A DNA stretch of 64,000 nucleotides from Thiomicrorhabdus sp965603495. Lineage in GTDB: Bacteria > Pseudomonadota > Gammaproteobacteria > Thiomicrospirales > Thiomicrospiraceae. Every line of letters starts with the position of its first letter. Positions within the stretch are counted from its first letter, which is position 1. The notes beneath the pieces are model-generated. The model ran no database searches, was not told where the DNA came from, and saw only the letters and a list, made by a program, of their open reading frames with translations. The translations under genes were made by a program, and so were the position numbers. This document shows positions 59,583-64,000 of this stretch, in pieces. The stretch covers positions 124,001 to 188,000 of the forward strand of contig CBFDDF010000005.1 of NCBI GenBank assembly GCA_965603495.1, read 5' to 3'.

Positions 59583-60119
59583 ATGTTTGACAAGCTACCT
59601 GAATATATCGATCCTATCAACTCGGTAAACCATGATAAACAATTCGTGGGTCGAGTCAACCAGAGCCGTTTAAAGCGCCTGGGAGAGCTGACTGTCGCCG
59701 CAGATCGGGATGTTCTGGTAGAACTGAATTTCTTTTATGATAAAGCATTAAGATTTCCTGCTTTTATTATGAAATTGGAAACGGTACTCGATTTACAGTG
59801 TCAGCGTTCTTTAAAAACTTTTAGCTATCCCATTAAAACGGAAGTTAAAGGAATTTTTACAACGTCGCTGGCATTGGCTAAAGATTTACCGGCAGACATT
59901 GAAGTGTTTCTACGCAATGAAGACGATGCTAAGTTGTCTTCATATGAGTGGGTAGAAGATGAACTTTTATTATCGGTGCCTTTGTCACCTATTGATGAAA
60001 CAAGTTCACTAGACTACGTCAATGACATTGATTCAATGGCTGCTGATGATAGCGGGGCTCAAAATTTGAGTTCCGAAAAACCTAACCCTTTTGCAATGTT
60101 GCAAGGGTTAAAAAAATAG
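59583..60119 (+). CDS. yceD: YceD family (DUF177) protein
   Basis: A 178-residue protein of the YceD/DUF177 family, linked to 23S rRNA accumulation and conserved upstream of rpmF. The core is VLVELNFFYDKALRFPAFIMKLETVLDLQCQRSLKTF, with the conserved Cys, and the acidic stretch after it. It heads the yceD-rpmF-plsX-fabHDG cluster, which couples ribosome and lipid synthesis genes. The ATG at 59583 opens the frame. Confidence 0.92.
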   Translation: MFDKLPEYIDPINSVNHDKQFVGRVNQSRLKRLGELTVAADRDVLVELNFFYDKALRFPAFIMKLETVLDLQCQRSLKTFSYPIKTEVKGIFTTSLALAKDLPADIEVFLRNEDDAKLSSYEWVEDELLLSVPLSPIDETSSLDYVNDIDSMAADDSGAQNLSSEKPNPFAMLQGLKK

Positions 60120-60148
60120 AATTTAAGATTATAATTTAGGAGATTGCC

Positions 60149-60325
60149 ATGGCAGTTCAAAAGAGTCGTAAAACCCCATCAAGACGCGGTATGCGTCGTT
60201 CACATGATTCACTTGATGCACCAACGTTAACGGTTGATGAAACTACGGGTGAAGTTCACCGTCGTCACCATGTGACTGCTGATGGATATTACAAAGGCAA
60301 AAAAGTCGTTCAAGATAAGGCTTAA
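60149..60325 (+). CDS. rpmF: 50S ribosomal protein L32
   Basis: A 58-residue basic protein, MAVQKSRKTPSRRGMRRSHD then SLDAPTLTVDETTGEVHRRHHVTADGYYKGKKVV. It matches L32 closely, including the conserved PSRRGMRRSHD block. Only 29 bp after yceD, with TTTAGGAGATTGCC as ribosome site. Zinc-binding cysteines found in some L32 versions are absent, as in E. coli. Confidence 0.97.
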   Translation: MAVQKSRKTPSRRGMRRSHDSLDAPTLTVDETTGEVHRRHHVTADGYYKGKKVVQDKA

Positions 60326-60331
60326 ATCATC

Positions 60332-61366
60332 TTGGCTATTAATATCGCCATCGATGCTATGGGCGGTGACCACGGACTTGTGGTCACTGTTCCAGCCTCA
60401 ATCGATGCACTCAATAAATTTTCAGATATTCACATTATATTAGTCGGTAAAGAAGACCTAATTAATGCTGAACTTTCTAAACATCAATACGATGCCTCAA
60501 GAGTCTCAATTCAACACGCAGAACAAGTCGTTGAAATGGATGACCTACCTTCAAAAGCGTTAAGAAACAAAAAACAATCGTCAATGCGTATCGCCTTGAA
60601 TTTGGTCAAAGATGATCAGGCCCAAGCGTGTGTCAGTGCTGGAAATACTGGTGCTTTGATGGCGGTGGCTAAATTTGTTTTGAAAATGTTGCCTGATATT
60701 GATCGTCCAGCAATCTGTACGAGCATGCCGACCATGAAAGGCCATGTCCATGTTTTGGATTTGGGCGCTAATGTCGGTTGCACGGGTGAACAGTTAGCGC
60801 AGTTTGCGATGATGGGTTCTGTGCTTGCACAAGCGGTTGATGATAACGCCTCTCCAAAAGTCGGCTTATTAAATATCGGTGAAGAAGAGATAAAGGGGCA
60901 TCAACGTATAAAGGATGCGCATCAGCTGATTCGCGGTACTGATATTAATTATATTGGTTATGTTGAAGGTGATGATATCTTTAAAGGTGATGTCGATGTG
61001 GTCGCTTGTGATGGTTTTGATGGTAATGTCGCTCTGAAATCAGCTGAAGGGGTTGCTAAGATGATCTCTTTCTATCTTAAGCAATCCTTTAAAAAGAATT
61101 TGCTGACTAAGCTTGTTGCGTTAATAGCATATCCCGTCCTTAAATCGTTCAAAGATAAAGTCGATCCAGCTCAATATAATGGTGCTTCTTTATTGGGTTT
61201 ACGTAAGATTGTAATCAAAAGTCACGGCGGCGCCGATCAAAATGCTTATTTTTATGCTATTGCCGAAGCTCGGTTAGAAGTCAGCAAGAATGTACCTGAA
61301 CTGATTTCAACTGAAGTTTCTAAGCTTATCAAGCAACAGAATAAACTGTCTGAGTCAGAAGCATAA
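60332..61366 (+). CDS. plsX: Phosphate acyltransferase PlsX
   Basis: Converts acyl-ACP to acyl-phosphate for phospholipid synthesis. A 344-residue protein opening INIAIDAMGGDHGLVVTVPA, with GNTGALMAVAKFVLKMLPDIDRPAICTSMPT and VVACDGFDGNVALKSAEGVAKMI. The start is a TTG at 60332, six bases after the rpmF stop; AAGG lies about 11 nt upstream. No ATG is available before the conserved N-terminus. It is co-transcribed with rpmF. Confidence 0.95.
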   Translation: MAINIAIDAMGGDHGLVVTVPASIDALNKFSDIHIILVGKEDLINAELSKHQYDASRVSIQHAEQVVEMDDLPSKALRNKKQSSMRIALNLVKDDQAQACVSAGNTGALMAVAKFVLKMLPDIDRPAICTSMPTMKGHVHVLDLGANVGCTGEQLAQFAMMGSVLAQAVDDNASPKVGLLNIGEEEIKGHQRIKDAHQLIRGTDINYIGYVEGDDIFKGDVDVVACDGFDGNVALKSAEGVAKMISFYLKQSFKKNLLTKLVALIAYPVLKSFKDKVDPAQYNGASLLGLRKIVIKSHGGADQNAYFYAIAEARLEVSKNVPELISTEVSKLIKQQNKLSESEA

Positions 61367-61446
61367 ATCAAGTTGAAGTTATATCGATTGTGCTTTTAAG
61401 GCCTGGATATAACCATTTTAGTCTCTCCCTTTATGTTGAGTAGTTT

Positions 61447-62424
61447 ATGAGTCCAAAAATCTATAGTCGTATCATCGGTACCGGTGGCTACTTACCTGAA
61501 AAAATTCTAACCAATGCTGACCTTGAAGAAATGGTTGATACCAATGATGAGTGGATCCGTGAACGCACCGGAATCCAACAGCGTCATATCGCAGCAAAGG
61601 GTCAAACCACCTGTGATTTAGCCGAGCAAGCGACTTTAAAAGCGCTTGAAATGTCGGGTATTGATGCTAATACGATTGATCTAATCATTGTTGCCACCAC
61701 CACGCCAGATAAAATATTCCCAAGTACCGCTTGTTTATTGCAGGCTCGTTTAAATATTCATGGCTGTCCTGCATTTGATGTTCAGGCTGTTTGTTCTGGT
61801 TTTGTATATGGCTTGAGTGTCGCTGATCAGTTTATTAAAACAGGTATGTCGAAACGCGCTTTAGTCGTGGGTGCGGAAACCCTTTCAAGAATAACGGATT
61901 GGAGTGATCGCAATACCTGTGTCTTGTTCGGTGATGGTGCTGGTGCAGTTATTTTAGAAGCTTCTGTAGAGGAAGGTATCTTGTCTACCCATATTCATGC
62001 AGATGGACAGTATGAAGAGTTGCTACATGTGCCTTCTGGACCATCAAAGTTGCCACACACCGATACGGTGGCGGAACGCTCAATGCAGATGAAAGGCAAT
62101 GAAGTCTTTAAGATGGCGGTTAATACCTTAAGCCGTATCGCAAAAGAGACGCTTGATGCGAATGGCATGCAGAAAGAAGATATTGATTGGTTAGTGCCGC
62201 ACCAGGCAAACCTGCGAATTATCAAAGGGACCGCTAAAAAGTTAAAATTAACAGATGATCAAACAGTCATTACCGTACATAAGCATGCGAACACTTCTAG
62301 TGCGTCGGTACCGCTCGCGCTGGATGAAGCGATTCGTGATGGTCGCATTCAAAGAGGCCAGTTGTTGTTATTAGAAGCCTTTGGCGGTGGATTCACTTGG
62401 GGTTCTGCCCTTATTCGCTACTAG
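61447..62424 (+). CDS. fabH: 3-oxoacyl-ACP synthase III (FabH)
   Basis: Starts fatty-acid elongation by condensing acetyl-CoA with malonyl-ACP. The Cys-His-Asn triad is visible: AVCSGF (Cys near 113), PHQANLRI (His near 252) and HANTSSASVPLAL (Asn near 282). N-terminus SRIIGTGGYLPEKILTNADLE and C-terminus LLLEAFGGGFTWGSALIRY are typical. Length 325. A short hairpin (GTTATATC/GATATAAC, 61378-61413) lies in the 80-bp gap after plsX. Confidence 0.96.
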   Translation: MSPKIYSRIIGTGGYLPEKILTNADLEEMVDTNDEWIRERTGIQQRHIAAKGQTTCDLAEQATLKALEMSGIDANTIDLIIVATTTPDKIFPSTACLLQARLNIHGCPAFDVQAVCSGFVYGLSVADQFIKTGMSKRALVVGAETLSRITDWSDRNTCVLFGDGAGAVILEASVEEGILSTHIHADGQYEELLHVPSGPSKLPHTDTVAERSMQMKGNEVFKMAVNTLSRIAKETLDANGMQKEDIDWLVPHQANLRIIKGTAKKLKLTDDQTVITVHKHANTSSASVPLALDEAIRDGRIQRGQLLLLEAFGGGFTWGSALIRY

Positions 62425-62544
62425 GCTATAAGCGCGCACGTCATTTAGACGTTTTTTAGCCAATCATATTAAACAGATTAAGTGTTTTGATTTAATTAAA
62501 ATACTCGACTCAAGTCAGATATATTATTAAGTAGGAATTTAACT

Positions 62545-63468
62545 ATGTCATATGCATTCGTTTTCCCGGGTCAAGGCTCACAATCAGTCGGTATGTTAGC
62601 GGAACTCGCCGAGTCTCATTCAGAAGTTAAAGCAGTGTTTGATGAAGCATCAGCTGTTTTAGGCTACGATTTATGGGATGTCGTACAAAACGATGCAGAC
62701 GGAAAGTTGAATCAAACCGATGTGACACAGCCAGCGATGTTGGCCGCGGGTATTGCAGTTTATCGTACACTTTTGGCTCAAAAGGCGTGTACGCCTGCAT
62801 TTATGGCGGGTCACTCATTAGGTGAATATACAGCACTTGTGGCCAGTGGTGTTATGACTTTAGCGCAGGGTATTGAGTTGGTTGCAGAACGTGGTCGCTT
62901 GATGCAGCAAGCCGTGCCGGCTGGACAGGGCGCTATGGCGGCGATTTTGGGGCTAGAAGACGCACAGGTTGTTGCTGTTTGTCAGCAAGTGGATGGTGTG
63001 GTTGAAGCAGTAAACTTTAATTCACCTGGCCAGGTTGTTATTGCCGGTAATAAAGACGCGGTAGAAATCGCATTGCCTCTAATGACGGAAGCAGGCGCAT
63101 CTCGTGTTGTACCTTTACCTGTCAGCGTACCATCGCATTGTTCATTGATGAAACCCGCCGCGGATAAGTTGGCTGAAAAGTTGGCAACCATGGAGTTTCA
63201 GATGCCAAGCGTACCTGTTTTACACAATGTTCAATTTTCACAAGCGAGCAGTGTTGATGAAATCAAAACGCTATTAGTTCAGCAGTTGTATCGTCCAGTG
63301 CAATGGGTTGAGACGGTGAATGCAATGAAGGCTCAAGGTGTCGAAACCTTGTATGAGCTAGGGCCTGGAAAAGTTCTAATGGGGCTTAATCGACGTATCG
63401 ATCGTAAAATGGCTGTGTTGCCAGTGCTTGATCAAGCAAGCTTAGAAAAAGCTTTAATAAGCTTATAA
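62545..63468 (+). CDS. fabD: Malonyl-CoA:ACP transacylase (FabD)
   Basis: Loads malonyl groups onto ACP. FVFPGQGSQSVGML at the N-terminus, the nucleophile serine in GHSLGEYTALVASG (about residue 92), the Arg in ERGRLMQQA, and the catalytic His in VSVPSHCSLM. Length 307 is typical. GTAGGAATTTAACT precedes the ATG. 120 bp separate it from fabH, more than usual within this cluster, so a secondary promoter is possible. Confidence 0.96.
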   Translation: MSYAFVFPGQGSQSVGMLAELAESHSEVKAVFDEASAVLGYDLWDVVQNDADGKLNQTDVTQPAMLAAGIAVYRTLLAQKACTPAFMAGHSLGEYTALVASGVMTLAQGIELVAERGRLMQQAVPAGQGAMAAILGLEDAQVVAVCQQVDGVVEAVNFNSPGQVVIAGNKDAVEIALPLMTEAGASRVVPLPVSVPSHCSLMKPAADKLAEKLATMEFQMPSVPVLHNVQFSQASSVDEIKTLLVQQLYRPVQWVETVNAMKAQGVETLYELGPGKVLMGLNRRIDRKMAVLPVLDQASLEKALISL

Positions 63469-63600
63469 TCAGCAAATTTCTAAAAACCAGATTTATAAAT
63501 TGATAGAATTGCTTAGATAATTTAACGTTGGATAAGATTTAGCGTTATTAAAAATTCATAATCAGCTCTATGAGACAGCAAAGACATAGGTAGGAAAATC

Positions 63601-64000
63601 ATGTTAACAGGAAAAATCGCATTTGTTACGGGTGCAAGTCGTGGGATAGGAAAAGCGATTGCTTTGGACTTAGCATCACAGGGCGCTACCGTCATCGGAA
63701 CGGCTACTTCTGAATCTGGGGCTGAAAATATATCAGCTTACTTAAAAGAAGCGGGCGCTTTAGGTGCGGGTAAATGCCTGAATGTCACAGATGCGGAGAT
63801 GATTACCAGCGTATTGGCAGAAATTACTAAAGAATTTGGTGTACCAACCATCTTGGTGAATAATGCTGGAATTACACGCGATAATCTATTGATGCGCATG
63901 AAGGACGATGAGTGGGATGATATTATTCAGACCAATTTAACGTCAGTATTTCGCATGAGTAAAGCCTGTTTACGTGGCATGATGAAGGCTAAAGGTGGTC
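63601..64000 (+). CDS. fabG: 3-oxoacyl-ACP reductase FabG (3' end outside window)
   Basis: N-terminal 133 residues of an NADPH-dependent short-chain dehydrogenase, the ketoreductase of fatty-acid synthesis. The Rossmann dinucleotide loop reads GKIAFVTGASRGIGKAIALDLA, followed by LVNNAGITRDNLLMRMKDDEWDDIIQTNLTSVFRMSKACLRGMM. AGGTAGGAAAATC precedes the ATG. The frame runs off the window before the catalytic Ser and YxxxK. Confidence 0.95.
   Translation, partial: MLTGKIAFVTGASRGIGKAIALDLASQGATVIGTATSESGAENISAYLKEAGALGAGKCLNVTDAEMITSVLAEITKEFGVPTILVNNAGITRDNLLMRMKDDEWDDIIQTNLTSVFRMSKACLRGMMKAKGG

Noticed and set aside
63021..63036. ACCTGGCCAGGT, a palindrome resembling the 12-bp repeat, in fabD
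   Set aside because: It has the inner bases in a different order (TGGCCA, not AGGCCT), occurs once, and fits the FabD coding sequence; not a family member.
1..64000. CRISPR arrays or cas genes in the defence island
   Set aside because: No regularly spaced direct repeats of 25-40 bp with unique spacers and no cas-like proteins were seen.

Overview
The window looks like chromosome of a moderately AT-rich gammaproteobacterium. The core gene orders ftsK-lolA-rarA-(crcB-gcvTHP-gcvR)-serS and rne | rluC-HAD / maf / yceD-rpmF-plsX-fabH-fabD-fabG are gammaproteobacterial. I would guess a sulfur-oxidising relative of Thiomicrospira or Hydrogenovibrio, but that guess rests on general resemblance only.

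Layout. 1-10.6 kb is core: the ftsK 3' end, lolA, rarA, crcB, a complete glycine cleavage operon (gcvT, gcvH, single-chain gcvP, a GcvR-like ACT protein), serS, a one-domain O6-alkylguanine transferase and tRNA-Ser(UGA). 10.7-42.05 kb is a genomic island inserted at the 3' end of that tRNA. It starts with a tyrosine integrase, ends with an AlpA-type regulator and a primase fragment, and is bounded by a 16-bp att repeat with integrase arm-type repeats just inside each end. It is mostly defence cargo: a WYL regulator driving a type I restriction operon (hsdM-hsdS-hsdR-DUF45 peptidase), an FRG-domain gene lying between integron-like attC structures, a SIR2 protein coupled to a 926-residue partner I do not recognise, a secreted endonuclease I, a methyltransferase-HNH fusion, and a divergent WYL regulator facing a complete Wadjet operon (jetABCD). 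A lipoprotein and a 55-residue membrane peptide follow.

42.05-49.1 kb holds a second type I restriction operon in the same order (hsdM-hsdS-hsdR-DUF45). It is preceded by the broken N-terminus of another integrase, which suggests an older island at the same tRNA. 49.2-64 kb is core again: an uncharacterised membrane coiled-coil protein and an acidic protein, rluA, a low-molecular-weight phosphatase, rne, rluC, a HAD phosphatase, maf, yceD, rpmF, plsX, fabH, fabD and the start of fabG.

The most striking non-genic signal is a 12-bp palindrome, ACCAGGCCTGGT. It occurs nine times outside the young island and never inside it. Two copies lie within the second restriction operon, and two form the stems of apparent terminators. 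It behaves like a lineage-specific genome signature, possibly a DNA-uptake-type sequence, and it separates resident from recently acquired DNA.

The best candidates for undescribed biology are the SIR2 plus large-partner pair, the methyltransferase-HNH fusion, the cassette-borne FRG gene and the palindrome family. No CRISPR array, rRNA or intact insertion sequence was seen.
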